DNA from: Streptomyces sp. A0958
GTDB taxonomy: Bacteria > Actinomycetota > Actinomycetes > Streptomycetales > Streptomycetaceae
Direction: 5' to 3'
Length of the DNA stretch: 64,000 nt
Assembly (NCBI RefSeq): GCF_004795035.1
Contig: NZ_SSBK01000004.1
Location: forward strand, 1-64,000
This document shows positions 34,139 through 42,303 of the stretch, in pieces; positions within the stretch are counted from its first letter, which is position 1; every line of letters starts with the position of its first letter. A model generated the notes under the pieces. It saw only the letters and a program-made list of their open reading frames with translations, was not told where the DNA came from and did not search any database. The position numbers and the translations under genes are program-made.

Positions 34139-34702
34139 ATGAGGGAGCACGCCGGAGAACCGAAGCGCACCGGAACCGGAACCCACTCGGCGGTCTGGGT
34201 CGGCCGGGCCACCAACCGCACGCAGTGGGTCCTCGCGGCCATCGGCGCCGCCTGCCTGGCCCTGGGCATCCAGCTCGCCGTCAGTTCCACCTGGGCCTCC
34301 GGCATCGCCCCGCTGCTGATGTCGGTGATCGGCTGCGTGGCCGCGGGCCTGCTCATGCTGTTCGGCACCCTCGCCTTCGTGAACGTGGCCGTCCGCATCG
34401 ACGGCGACGCGCTGGAGGTGCGCTGCGGCCACATGGGGCTGCCGCGCCGCCGCATCCTGCTCACCCATGTGGTGGCCGCCGACTTCGCGCCTCAGGTGAC
34501 CCCTCGCCAGTGGGGCGGCTGGGGCTACCGCTGGCGGCCCGAGAAGGGCACGGCCGTGGTCGTGCGCCGGGGCGAGGGGCTGGTGCTGCGGCTCGGCGAC
34601 GGCCGCACGTTCACCATCACGGTGGACGACGCCGAGGCGGGCGTCCGGTTCATCCGCGACCGCCTGCACCTGCCGTCCACGGGCGCGCCGGCCGGGGCCT
34701 GA
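34139..34702 (+). CDS. Hypothetical integral membrane protein
   Basis: 187 residues from ATG 34139. Two membrane helices (WVLAAIGAACLALGIQLAV and IAPLLMSVIGCVAAGLLMLFGTLAF) are followed by a beta-rich cytoplasmic domain of about 100 residues. That domain contains VAVRIDGDALEVRCGHMGLPRRRILLTHV and DGRTFTITVDDAEAGVRFI, which look like a PH-type domain. TACGCT (34126-34131) 7 nt before the ATG suggests a leaderless transcript. Family not recognised. The last 53 bp overlap the convergent O-antigen-ligase-like gene. Confidence 0.7.
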   Translation: MREHAGEPKRTGTGTHSAVWVGRATNRTQWVLAAIGAACLALGIQLAVSSTWASGIAPLLMSVIGCVAAGLLMLFGTLAFVNVAVRIDGDALEVRCGHMGLPRRRILLTHVVAADFAPQVTPRQWGGWGYRWRPEKGTAVVVRRGEGLVLRLGDGRTFTITVDDAEAGVRFIRDRLHLPSTGAPAGA

Positions 34703-35756
34703 CCTCCGGGCCCGGGACCGCGTCCGGTCCGCAGGGCTCGCCCGCCCCGATCGGCCGCCTGGCCGACGCCAGCCCGGCCAGCAGCCCCGCCCCCGCCGTC
34801 ACCGGCGTGAAGCTCAGCGCGTTGCCCACGCTCGCCAGCGCGGCCAGTGCCGTGAGCGCCGCACCCGCCGTCAGCGCCACCGACGTGGTACGAGGCGAGC
34901 GCCACAGTACGTACAGCAGCCAGCCGAACGCGGCGCCCAGCAGCACCACCCCCACCACGCCCTGCTCGGCGGCCTGCTGCCACGGGGCCGAGTGCGGCTT
35001 TCCGTCCGAACCGAGGCTCTGCTGCGCGGTCGGGCTCAGCTCGGCGAAGCGGCCGGGCCCGACGCCGAGCACGGGATGCTGCCCGGTCAGCCGCGCGGCG
35101 TCCTGCCAGAGGTCGACCCGGTTGCGGGTGAGCTGGCCCTCCAGGGAGACGGTGAGTCCATCGGGCAGCGTCGCCTCGGCCACGGCCCAGGAGGTGCCGA
35201 CGATCAGCCCGGTGGCCAGCGCCAGACCGGTCAGGCCGAGCAGCCGGCGGCGCGTCCGGGCGGCGGCCAGGGAGCACAGCAGTACCCCGAGCGCCGCCGC
35301 GAACCCGGCCACCGAGCCCTGGTCGAGCGCGGCCCCGGCCGTCCCGAGGGCCAGCAGCCGCAAAGCTGTGCGCAGCGGGCCACGCCGGGACGCGGCGGCC
35401 GCACAGCAGGCGGCCCCGGTGGCGAGGACCAGCAGCGCGGCGGCGGCCCCGGTCTGGCCGGGCGCGGTGTCCGCGGTGGCCGTCGCACCCGGCATGCCGT
35501 GCCGCCAGACCAGGGCCATGAGCACGGCGACCAGCGCCGCGCCCGCCGCGGTGGCCACCGGCAGCAGCGTGCCGCAGATACGCCCGCAGGCGAAGCCCGC
35601 CGCGACCGCGAGCAGGGCCAGCAGCACCCCTTCGGGCCTGGTCTCACGCCCCGCCGCGCTGATCAGTGACCAGATCGCACAGGCGGCGAGGATCAGGGCT
35701 CCGGCGGCATCGGAAGCCGTGCCGCCCTCGGGCCCCCGCCCCGCTGATTCAGTCAT
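34650..35756 (-). CDS. O-antigen ligase (Wzy_C)-like polytopic membrane protein
   Basis: 368 residues from ATG 35756, with GGGGGA 9 nt upstream; the frame is open to 35831. About ten hydrophobic helices are visible, with an extracytoplasmic loop reading LTRNRVDLWQDAARLTGQHPVLGVGPGRFAEL and then HSAPWQQAAEQGVVGVV. That RxxLWxxA...HPxxGxGxG...H pattern is the Wzy_C/O-antigen ligase signature. Such enzymes join or polymerise lipid-linked glycans at the outer face of the membrane. In a Gram-positive the product would be a wall or extracellular polysaccharide. No other polysaccharide genes are adjacent, and the ends are proline/glycine-rich. Confidence 0.8.
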   Translation of the reverse strand: MTESAGRGPEGGTASDAAGALILAACAIWSLISAAGRETRPEGVLLALLAVAAGFACGRICGTLLPVATAAGAALVAVLMALVWRHGMPGATATADTAPGQTGAAAALLVLATGAACCAAAASRRGPLRTALRLLALGTAGAALDQGSVAGFAAALGVLLCSLAAARTRRRLLGLTGLALATGLIVGTSWAVAEATLPDGLTVSLEGQLTRNRVDLWQDAARLTGQHPVLGVGPGRFAELSPTAQQSLGSDGKPHSAPWQQAAEQGVVGVVLLGAAFGWLLYVLWRSPRTTSVALTAGAALTALAALASVGNALSFTPVTAGAGLLAGLASARRPIGAGEPCGPDAVPGPEVRPRPARPWTAGAGGRG

Positions 35757-35937
35757 CACGTCCGTCCCCCGGCCTGTGACCGTCCCGTACGCGAGGGCCG
35801 GAACCGGCCCGTCGGCGGGGGACTGGCGCACAGGCTAACGGCCACGGCGGGCATCTGCGCGGAAGATGCGGAGATGCGATCCGGTAGTCATGATTCCGCC
35901 ACCGGGACAGGGCTCCCCGGTGGCCCGCCCGTCACCG

Positions 35938-35943
35938 TAGACT
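35938..35943 (+). promoter_or_regulatory. -10 hexamer TAGACT of a probably leaderless lnt transcript
   Basis: TAGACT ends 7 nt before GTG 35951, with no ribosome site between. Confidence 0.45.
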
Positions 35944-35950
35944 CCGCCGG

Positions 35951-37546
35951 GTGAGCACCACCATCGCCCAGGCCGGCGAATCGCAGAAGCCCGCCCCCGC
36001 GCCCCGAACAGGCCGCTTGCCGGCGCGCCTCGCACGCCCCGGGGCCGCCGTGCTCTCCGGCGTGATGCTGTACGCGAGCTTCCCGCCCCGGCCCCTGTGG
36101 TGGCTGGTTCTGCCCGGCTTCGCGCTGCTCGGCTGGGTCCTGTTCGAGCGCAGGGCGCGCGCCGCGTTCGGGCTCGGTCTGCTCGCCGGGCTCGGCTTCA
36201 TGCTGCCGCTGCTGCACTGGACCGGTGAGGAGGTCGGCCCGGTGCCGTGGCTGGCCCTCGCCACGGCCGAGGCGCTGTTCATCGCGGTCGGCTGCCTCGG
36301 CATCTGCGCCGTCTCCCGGCTCCCCGGCGGACCGCTGTGGGCGGCCGCGGTCTGGACACTGGACGAGGCGGTCCGCGCCCGGGTGCCGTTCGGCGGCTTC
36401 CCCTGGGGCAAGATCGCCTTCGGCCAGGCGGACAGCGTGTTCCTGCCGCTGGTCGCGCTCGGCGGCACCCCGCTGCTCTCCTTCGCCGTGGTGCTGTGTG
36501 GCTTCGGCCTGTTCGAGGCGGTACGCCGCTTCGCCCGCTACCGGGCCACCGGCGAACTGCCCCGGGGCGCCGTCGTCGCGGCGGCGGCGACCGTCCTCGT
36601 ACCGCTGGCCGCCGCCTTCGCGGCGCTGCCGCTGGTGGACGACTCGGCCGAGGACGGTACCGCCACCGTCGCCGCGATCCAGGGCAACGTGCCCCGGCTC
36701 GGCCTCGACTTCAACTCCCAGCGCCGCGCCGTCCTGGACAACCACGCCCACCGTACGGAGCAGCTCGCCCGGGACGTGAAGGCCGGCAAGGTCCCGCAGC
36801 CGGACTTCGTCCTGTGGCCGGAGAACTCCTCCGACCTCGACCCCTACCGCAACCCGGACGCGCGGATCGTCATCGACGACGCGGTCAAGGCGATCGGGGT
36901 GCCGACCGTGATCGGCACGGTCGTCGAACCCGACACGGGCGGCCTGCGCAACACCCTCATCCAGTGGGACCCGGACAAGGGCCCGGTCGACACCTACGAC
37001 AAGCGGCACATCCAGCCGTTCGGCGAGTACATGCCGATGCGTTCCTTCGTACGCCTCTTCAGCTCGGACGTCGACCGGGTGCAGCGCGACTTCGGACCGG
37101 GGAAGAAGGTGGGCGTCTTCGACCTGGCGGGCACCTACACCGGGCTCGTCACCTGCTACGAGGCCGCGTTCGACGACGCCGTACGCGACACCGTCGAGCA
37201 CGGCGCCCAGCTGATCGCCGTCCCCAGCAACAACGCCACCTTCGGCCGCAGCGAGATGACCTACCAGCAGCTGGCGATGTCCCGGGTGCGCGCCGTCGAG
37301 CACAGCCGGTCCGTCGTCGTCCCCGTCACCAGCGGGGTCAGCGCCGTGATCCGCCCGGACGGCACGGTCGTGCAGAAGACGAAGACGTTCACCCCGGACG
37401 CCCTGGTGGACGAGGTGCCGCTGCGCTCCTCGCTGACCCCCGCGACCCGGATGGGCCCGCTGCCCGAGGGCGTGCTGGTGCTCCTCGCGCTCGGCGGACT
37501 GGGCTGGGCGGGCGCGCGGACGGTGCGTGCCCGGCGCGTGCGCTGA
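35951..37546 (+). CDS. lnt: Apolipoprotein N-acyltransferase
   Basis: 531 residues from GTG 35951. Residues about 25-235 carry six membrane helices. The rest is a nitrilase-like domain facing outward, with the catalytic triad Glu291 (LWPENSSD), Lys351 (YDKRHIQPFGEYMP) and Cys402 (LVTCYEAAF). A final helix is near the C-terminus (PLPEGVLVLLALGGLGWAG). Lnt moves a fatty acid from phospholipid to the N-terminal Cys of lipoproteins after Lgt and Lsp. All catalytic residues are present, so an active enzyme is expected. Streptomyces commonly have more than one lnt. Confidence 0.93.
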   Translation: MSTTIAQAGESQKPAPAPRTGRLPARLARPGAAVLSGVMLYASFPPRPLWWLVLPGFALLGWVLFERRARAAFGLGLLAGLGFMLPLLHWTGEEVGPVPWLALATAEALFIAVGCLGICAVSRLPGGPLWAAAVWTLDEAVRARVPFGGFPWGKIAFGQADSVFLPLVALGGTPLLSFAVVLCGFGLFEAVRRFARYRATGELPRGAVVAAAATVLVPLAAAFAALPLVDDSAEDGTATVAAIQGNVPRLGLDFNSQRRAVLDNHAHRTEQLARDVKAGKVPQPDFVLWPENSSDLDPYRNPDARIVIDDAVKAIGVPTVIGTVVEPDTGGLRNTLIQWDPDKGPVDTYDKRHIQPFGEYMPMRSFVRLFSSDVDRVQRDFGPGKKVGVFDLAGTYTGLVTCYEAAFDDAVRDTVEHGAQLIAVPSNNATFGRSEMTYQQLAMSRVRAVEHSRSVVVPVTSGVSAVIRPDGTVVQKTKTFTPDALVDEVPLRSSLTPATRMGPLPEGVLVLLALGGLGWAGARTVRARRVR

Positions 37547-37576
37547 GCGGGCTCGCACGCCGCGTAGGGTCGGCAT

Positions 37577-38056
37577 ATGGCAATCCCTGACTTCATCCGC
37601 GAGATCCGTGCCACCGCCGGGCAGCAGCTGCTCCTGCTGCCCGGCGTCACCGCCGTCGTCTTCGACGACGAGGGCAGAGTGCTGCTGGGGCGGCGTGCCG
37701 ACACCGGCAAGTGGTCCGTGATCGGCGGCATCTCCGAGCCGGGCGAGCAGCCCGCTCAGACGGCGGAGCGCGAGGTGTACGAGGAGACCGCCGTGCGCTG
37801 CGTGGCGGAGCGGGTCGTCCTCACCCAGGCGCTGCCGCCCCTGCAGTACGCGAACGGGGACCGCTGCCAGTTCCTGGACATCACCTTCAGCTGCCGTGCC
37901 ATCGGCGGCACGGCCCGGGTCAACGACGACGAGTCGCTGGACGTCGGCTGGTTCCACGTGGACGCGCTGCCGGAGCTGGCCGAGTTCTCGCTGCTCCGGA
38001 TCAAGCAGGCGCTGACCGACGGACCCACCTGGTTCGAGTCCACCGTCCCGCAGTGA
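37577..38056 (+). CDS. NUDIX hydrolase
   Basis: 159 residues from ATG 37577. NUDIX box: GGISEPGEQPAQTAEREVYEETAV, a good match to Gx5Ex7REUxEExGU with Ala-Val in place of the final Gly-hydrophobic pair. It begins LLLLPGVTAVVFDDEGRVLLGRRADTGKW. This resembles the ADP-ribose/NAD(H) pyrophosphatase-like group, and the substrate is uncertain. TAGGGT (37565-37570) lies 6 nt before the ATG, so the transcript is probably leaderless. A very strong hairpin follows the stop. Confidence 0.88.
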   Translation: MAIPDFIREIRATAGQQLLLLPGVTAVVFDDEGRVLLGRRADTGKWSVIGGISEPGEQPAQTAEREVYEETAVRCVAERVVLTQALPPLQYANGDRCQFLDITFSCRAIGGTARVNDDESLDVGWFHVDALPELAEFSLLRIKQALTDGPTWFESTVPQ

Positions 38057-38058
38057 AC

Positions 38059-38102
38059 GCGAGGAGGCGGGCGGGCCGTATACGGCCCGCCCGCCTCCTC
38101 GC
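38059..38102. terminator. Perfect 44-bp palindromic terminator after the NUDIX gene
   Basis: The arm GCGAGGAGGCGGGCGGGC continues through CGTA (38059-38080) and is mirrored without mismatch at 38081-38102. A hairpin with a 4-nt loop would have about 20 paired bases. It begins 3 bp after the NUDIX stop. Confidence 0.85.
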
Positions 38103-38199
38103 TCCCTGGCTGATCAGACGCTGCGGGCGGTGTCCGCGACCACGCCCCGAGCCGCCCGCGTCCCCGTCACGGCCCCGGGTTCGACGCCGGCGAGGTCCC

Positions 38200-38391
38200 G
38201 GTGCCGGGTCTCCTTGGCGGCGCACCGGTCTGCGGCCACGACGCCCAGAACCCGCGCCGCTTCGCGCCCCCGTGCTCCGACACCAGCAGCACGGCCCCGC
38301 CCCACTCACCGCCCGGCGCGGACCCCCGCACCGGGCGGAACAGGGTCAGCATCACCGGAGCGGTCACCCCGGCGGTGGTGTGCGTCGGCAA
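38200..38391 (-). pseudogene. Remnant of an MHS-family MFS transporter
   Basis: A minus-strand frame reads VMLTLFRPVRGSAPGGEWGG, then AVLLVSEHGGAKRRGFWASWPQ. This is the helix-4/helix-5 segment of metabolite:H+ symporters (the family pattern is R--QG---GGEWGGA--L--E-----RG--ASWPQ-G---G). Only about 50-60 of the normal 430 residues are recognisable; flanking frames are scrambled and no intact start or end is present. It marks past deletion next to the accessory locus that follows. Confidence 0.65.
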
Positions 38392-38639
38392 CGTGGCCGG
38401 TGACCGGGAGCCGAAGCCGGCGACATCTCCGGCGCTCCTTCCGTATCCCGTCCGCCCGCCCGGACCTGTCCTTCACCGCGTTCCACCGGATGAACCGGGC
38501 CGGCCGCGTCCGCTGCGCCGAGGCATGTCTCCGCCACGGCAGGACGCTGTGACCGCCGGCCACCCGGGCAGCTGCTCGGGCCGGCGCCTGATCCCCGTTC
38601 GGTGGCGTGGACCAGCGGGACTCGTTTGCGGCAAATCTG

Positions 38640-38842
38640 TCCAGCCGGGATGGAACTGACGCCGTTATGTGGGTAGTTGCCGTCTTCTCTTTCTCTTCGT
38701 CAATGACCCTTGAGTGTTTTTTAGGTTAAGACCTCGCCAAGATCATGTGATGCGTGATTATATTTCGCCGCTAACGATCAAGCGCGCCGTTGCCGGGGGG
38801 CACGTCCGAAGGCGACTTGGCGCACCCTTGGAGAGAATCACG
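38640..38842 (+). promoter_or_regulatory. AT-rich promoter region of the secreted DNRLRE protein gene
   Basis: This 200-bp stretch is much richer in A and T than its surroundings (for example TCTTCTCTTTCTCTTCGTC, GAGTGTTTTTTAGGTTAAG, GCGTGATTATATTTCG). It precedes the ribosome site GGAGAG (38830-38835). I cannot choose a single -35/-10 pair. The rest of 38392-38639 shows no intact gene. Confidence 0.5.
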
Positions 38843-41548
38843 ATGAAGAACACATTGCGTGCCAGCGGTATCGCGATGCTGACCGCGGGAGCGGTCTTGC
38901 TGGCCACGCCGAACGTCGCCGTGGCAGCGGGGCAGCCGACTGTGGACGAGTCGGCCGGCGCCGGGACCGAGCAAGCTCTCTCAGCTCTCTCGGCTCTCGC
39001 GGAGTCGATGGAGTCGCTGCAGGCTCATCCGATCACGGAGGCGGAGAGTGCCGAAGCGGCGATGACGGCCGCGAAGGTGCAGGAGCGGCAGGTAGAGATC
39101 CTGCAGATGCGGACGGAGACGGACACCGTCTACGCCAACCCGGACGGGACGCTGACCCGCAAGACGGCTGCTGGACCCATCCGGATGCTCCAGGACGGTC
39201 GCTGGGTGGACGTGGATGTCGACTTGCAGCGGGGCTCCGATGGTGACGTGGTCGCCAAGGCTCACCCGGAAGGGCTCAGGCTCGCAGGCAAGGGGGGTGC
39301 CCTGCCGCGCTCGCTGAGGGCCGTGGCGGCGGCCCCGCAGGAGTCGGCGCGCGATTTGGTCTCGTTGGGCAGCGGCGATTCGCGAATCGCGGTGCAGTGG
39401 AAGGGCGGACTGCCCGCTCCCGAGCTGTCCGGAAACGTCGCGACCTACGCGAACGCCGTTCCCGGCGGCGACCTGATCGTCGAGGCGACCCGCACCGGCT
39501 TCGAGCAGTACCTGAAACTGCGGCAGGCCCCGCAGGACGGCGCCCCGGTAACGCTTCCGATCGTCCTGCCCGACGGCATGAGTGCGATACCCGACACCGG
39601 TGGCGGCATCGACTTCGTGGACGGTTCCGGCGAGACCATCGCCGTCATGCCCGCGCCGACCATGTGGGACGCGCAGGTCGATCCTCGCTCCGGTGAACAC
39701 ACCAACCGGCGCAAGGTGGCCATGGAGGTCACCCAGTCCGGGAACGTGGCACAGCTCGCCCTGCGGCCGGACACGCAGTGGCTCGCCGACACGGCAACCC
39801 AGTACCCCGTCACCATCGACCCCGCGACGGACGCACTCGATGTCCTCTTCGATACGTTCGTCCAGGGCGGTGACACGACGGACCAGTCCGCGAACATCGA
39901 TCTGAAGGTCGGCTGGCCCGGCGACTACGAGGGAACCACCAAGCGCGTCGCGCGGTCGTTCCTGACCTTCCGCACGGAGAACTTTTCCGATGCCCTGGTC
40001 TCGAAGGCGTCCCTGAAGCTGTGGAACTACCACGCGTGGTCGTGCGAGAAGCGGGGCTGGGAGGTGTGGGCCTCCGGAGCAGCGGACAAGAACACTCGCT
40101 GGACCAAGCAGCCACAGCTCTCGGAGAAGATAGCCACTTCCACCGACACCAAGTCAGCCACCTGCAACAACGCCGGATGGGCCACTGCGGACATCACCAA
40201 GCTGGCTCAGACGTGGGCCTCGGCCAAGGCGGAGACGGGCTCCATCGCTCTCAAGGCCGCTGACGAGTCCGACACCTACGCCTGGAAGCGGTTCTACTCG
40301 GCCAACGCCACCAACCAGGACCAGATCCCGACGCTGGAGGTGACCTACAACTACCGGCCCTTCAACGGCGCCAACCTGCAGGCCGGTGCTCCGTTCATCT
40401 CCACCGGCGGCGTCTTCAAGGTGAACACCACCACGCCGATCCTGCGGTACTCGACCGTCGACGCCAACGGCGAGGACGAGGTCACCGGTACCTATGAGAT
40501 CACTGACACGGCCACGGGTGAGGTTGTGGCCATGCTCAACGCCGCCCCCGTCCCTGCTAACAGCACCTCACAGGTGACCGTCCCCGCCGGCAAGCTGACC
40601 TCCGGCAAGACCTACAGCTTCCGCACCACCAGCTACGACGGCACCCACTACGCCAACGGCTGGTCGGACCCAGTGCGGTTCACCGTGGACACATCGTGGA
40701 AGCCGACGGCCGCCGAGAATGCGCTGGGGCTCGCGAACACCTATTCCGACGCTGCCGACGTCACCGCGGCAACGTCCTCGGACTCCACCTACGCCTCCAT
40801 CGCGGTGACCGAGGAGAACGTCGTCTCCGTGCCCTGGGACGGCCAGAACAACGCCATCAACGTTCAGAATGAACTGATGCCCAACAAGCTGACCATTCCC
40901 GCGGCCGGCACCAAGGGCACGCCGGTCGGCGGGAACGTCGTCTACACGTCCTCCGGCCCGGTGGACACCGTGGTCCAGCCCACCGTCGACGGCGCCTCCC
41001 GCACCCTGAACATCCTCAAGAACAGCAGCGCCCCCCACGACTACGAAACCGGCTTCACCATCCCCGCAGGCATGTCGGCCGTCACCCACGACGACGGATC
41101 GGTCTCGCTCTACGCACCGGGCGACGTGGACGCCGACAAGGCCCCCACCACGGACGCCGCTGGATTCTTCGACGCCCCCTGGGCGAAGGACGCCAACGGC
41201 AAGGATGTTCCGACCAGCTACAAGGTTGTCGGCAACAAGCTGGTGCAGCACGTCGACTTCGACGCCAAGAGCGCCTTCCCCATTGTGATCGACCCCTCGT
41301 GGTGGTCGACAACCAAGAAGATCATCAAGTGCTCTGCGGCTGTTGCCGGGTTCATCTTCACCTTCACCCCGGCAGGAAGCTCCAAGCGCGTCATCACAGC
41401 CGTCAAGCTGATCAAGAAGATCGGTGTCAAGAAGGCCGCAAAGCTCATCCAGACCTACGCCAAGCGGCGCAAGCTGACCTCGGCGCACCGCAAGGCAGTG
41501 GCCGCCTTGCTCGGAATCCCCGCCGTCAAGAAGGCCTGCAAGTTCTGA
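38843..41548 (+). CDS. Secreted DNRLRE-type protein with a lysine-rich C-terminal toxin-like tail
   Basis: 901 residues from ATG 38843, with GGAGAG 7 nt upstream. Signal peptide: MKNTLRASGIAMLTAGAVLL, then ATPNVAVAAG, with cleavage near AVA-AG. A cap-like region follows with DTVYANPDGTLTRKTAAGPI, VVDVDL-type and YPVTIDPATD (as in N-terminal parts of Rhs/DNRLRE proteins). Then comes the DNRLRE beta-domain (RVARSFLTFRTENF, ASLKLWNYHAWSCEKRGWEVW, WATADITKLAQTWA), an Ig/FnIII-like domain (PILRYSTVDANGEDEVTGTYEI), and a second SAFPIVIDPSWW motif. The final 80 residues (822-901) contain 16 Lys, 4 Arg, no Asp or Glu, a hydrophobic segment (SAAVAGFIFTFTPAG) and two Cys (one near each end). Such a tail resembles a membrane-active bacteriocin. 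Base composition and codon use are less GC-biased than neighbours, suggesting transfer. With the membrane protein after it, I infer an effector/immunity pair. Confidence 0.8.
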   Translation: MKNTLRASGIAMLTAGAVLLATPNVAVAAGQPTVDESAGAGTEQALSALSALAESMESLQAHPITEAESAEAAMTAAKVQERQVEILQMRTETDTVYANPDGTLTRKTAAGPIRMLQDGRWVDVDVDLQRGSDGDVVAKAHPEGLRLAGKGGALPRSLRAVAAAPQESARDLVSLGSGDSRIAVQWKGGLPAPELSGNVATYANAVPGGDLIVEATRTGFEQYLKLRQAPQDGAPVTLPIVLPDGMSAIPDTGGGIDFVDGSGETIAVMPAPTMWDAQVDPRSGEHTNRRKVAMEVTQSGNVAQLALRPDTQWLADTATQYPVTIDPATDALDVLFDTFVQGGDTTDQSANIDLKVGWPGDYEGTTKRVARSFLTFRTENFSDALVSKASLKLWNYHAWSCEKRGWEVWASGAADKNTRWTKQPQLSEKIATSTDTKSATCNNAGWATADITKLAQTWASAKAETGSIALKAADESDTYAWKRFYSANATNQDQIPTLEVTYNYRPFNGANLQAGAPFISTGGVFKVNTTTPILRYSTVDANGEDEVTGTYEITDTATGEVVAMLNAAPVPANSTSQVTVPAGKLTSGKTYSFRTTSYDGTHYANGWSDPVRFTVDTSWKPTAAENALGLANTYSDAADVTAATSSDSTYASIAVTEENVVSVPWDGQNNAINVQNELMPNKLTIPAAGTKGTPVGGNVVYTSSGPVDTVVQPTVDGASRTLNILKNSSAPHDYETGFTIPAGMSAVTHDDGSVSLYAPGDVDADKAPTTDAAGFFDAPWAKDANGKDVPTSYKVVGNKLVQHVDFDAKSAFPIVIDPSWWSTTKKIIKCSAAVAGFIFTFTPAGSSKRVITAVKLIKKIGVKKAAKLIQTYAKRRKLTSAHRKAVAALLGIPAVKKACKF

Positions 41549-41562
41549 TTGGCAGGACACCC

Positions 41563-41895
41563 GTGATCGCCATAGCAACCGCCGTCGCGCAGATCATCGT
41601 GATCCTGCTGCACCGCAAGCGGACATACGCGACAGCCAGATCCACCACCACGCCCTGGGCCTACATGGCTGCGTGCCTGATTGCCTGCGCAGCAGGATGG
41701 CTCATCATCGGACGACCCACCGTGGGATGGGGGGACCTCTTCCTCGCCATCGTGTTCGGTGTGCTGCTCGGCTCGGAGACCGCAAAGGCGGTCAAGGAAC
41801 TCTCCACTCGCCACTGGGCAGCCTGGGCAGCGGCCTGCGTCTCCGGCGCGGGTGCGGCCACCTGGCTCTCCCAGAGCCCCTGGCCCTTCACCTGA
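41563..41895 (+). CDS. Small four-helix membrane protein, candidate immunity protein
   Basis: 110 residues from GTG 41563, with AGGA 6 nt upstream; it begins 14 nt after the stop of the secreted protein and must be cotranscribed. Helices: IAIATAVAQIIVILL, WAYMAACLIACAAGWLIIG, DLFLAIVFGVLLGS and WAAWAAACVSGAGAATWL, with a basic loop HRKRTY after the first. No family is recognised. Position, size and topology match immunity proteins of membrane-active toxins; this is inference from context. The transcript likely ends at the hairpin 42017-42049. Confidence 0.65.
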   Translation: MIAIATAVAQIIVILLHRKRTYATARSTTTPWAYMAACLIACAAGWLIIGRPTVGWGDLFLAIVFGVLLGSETAKAVKELSTRHWAAWAAACVSGAGAATWLSQSPWPFT

Positions 41896-42016
41896 CCCGA
41901 GAACAACATGCCGCTGACCTGAGAACAGCATTCCGCCATCACCGCGGGAACATGTCAGCACGAAGGTGAGTGAGGGGACTTGTCACCGCACGGTGGCAGG
42001 TAACGCCGATCTCACA

Positions 42017-42049
42017 CGAGGCCCGGGACCATCACGGTCCCGGGCCTCG
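42017..42049. terminator. Terminator after the effector/membrane-protein pair
   Basis: A 14-bp perfect stem: CGAGGCCCGGGACC (42017-42030), loop ATCAC, and the complement at 42036-42049. It lies between the plus-strand membrane protein and a small minus-strand frame ending at 42061, so it may work in both directions. Confidence 0.8.
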
Positions 42050-42060
42050 CACATTCCAGC

Positions 42061-42174
42061 TCAACGCCAGTGCCGCCATGCCCAGGCGATGCTCAGCGCC
42101 CGCAGCGCTTCCACCTCAGGGGCGTGGACGACGGGCAGCAGTCGCCAGGGGTCTCGCGAGTGTCTCTGCGTCAC
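42061..42174 (-). CDS. Possible 37-residue small protein
   Basis: GTG 42174 to TGA 42061. The peptide reads VTQRHSRDPWRLLPVVHAPE, then VEALRALSIAWAWRHWR. It is an amphipathic helix with many Trp/Arg residues and natural codon bias. It ends 12 bp before the shared terminator and is divergent from the ATP-binding protein. Upstream is GAGGGAACTGGGACG, a weak ribosome site. It could be a genuine small gene, a remnant, or chance; no family is recognised. Confidence 0.3.
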   Translation of the reverse strand: MTQRHSRDPWRLLPVVHAPEVEALRALSIAWAWRHWR

Positions 42175-42303
42175 CGTCCCAGTTCCCTCGCCCCTCCCCG
42201 TAACCCCTGCCCTGTCGGCGGTGTGTGCCCTGGCGACGGGGGTGCGCCTCGAAGGCGGGGGTAGGGGGGAAGGAGTAGGAACGGCGGAGTGAGGGAGGGA
42301 GCC

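Larger units (their letters stand above)
41896..42303. other. 408-bp intergenic region
   Basis: Holds the terminator at 42017-42049, the possible 37-residue frame on the minus strand, and the ribosome-site-rich stretch GGGGGTAGGGGGGAAGGAG (42256-42274) before the ATP-binding protein. Nothing else is seen. Confidence 0.6.

Noticed and set aside
32048..34669. 873-codon minus-strand frame
   Set aside because: It runs antisense over the racemase and out of frame through the glycosyltransferase; the translation has no domain.
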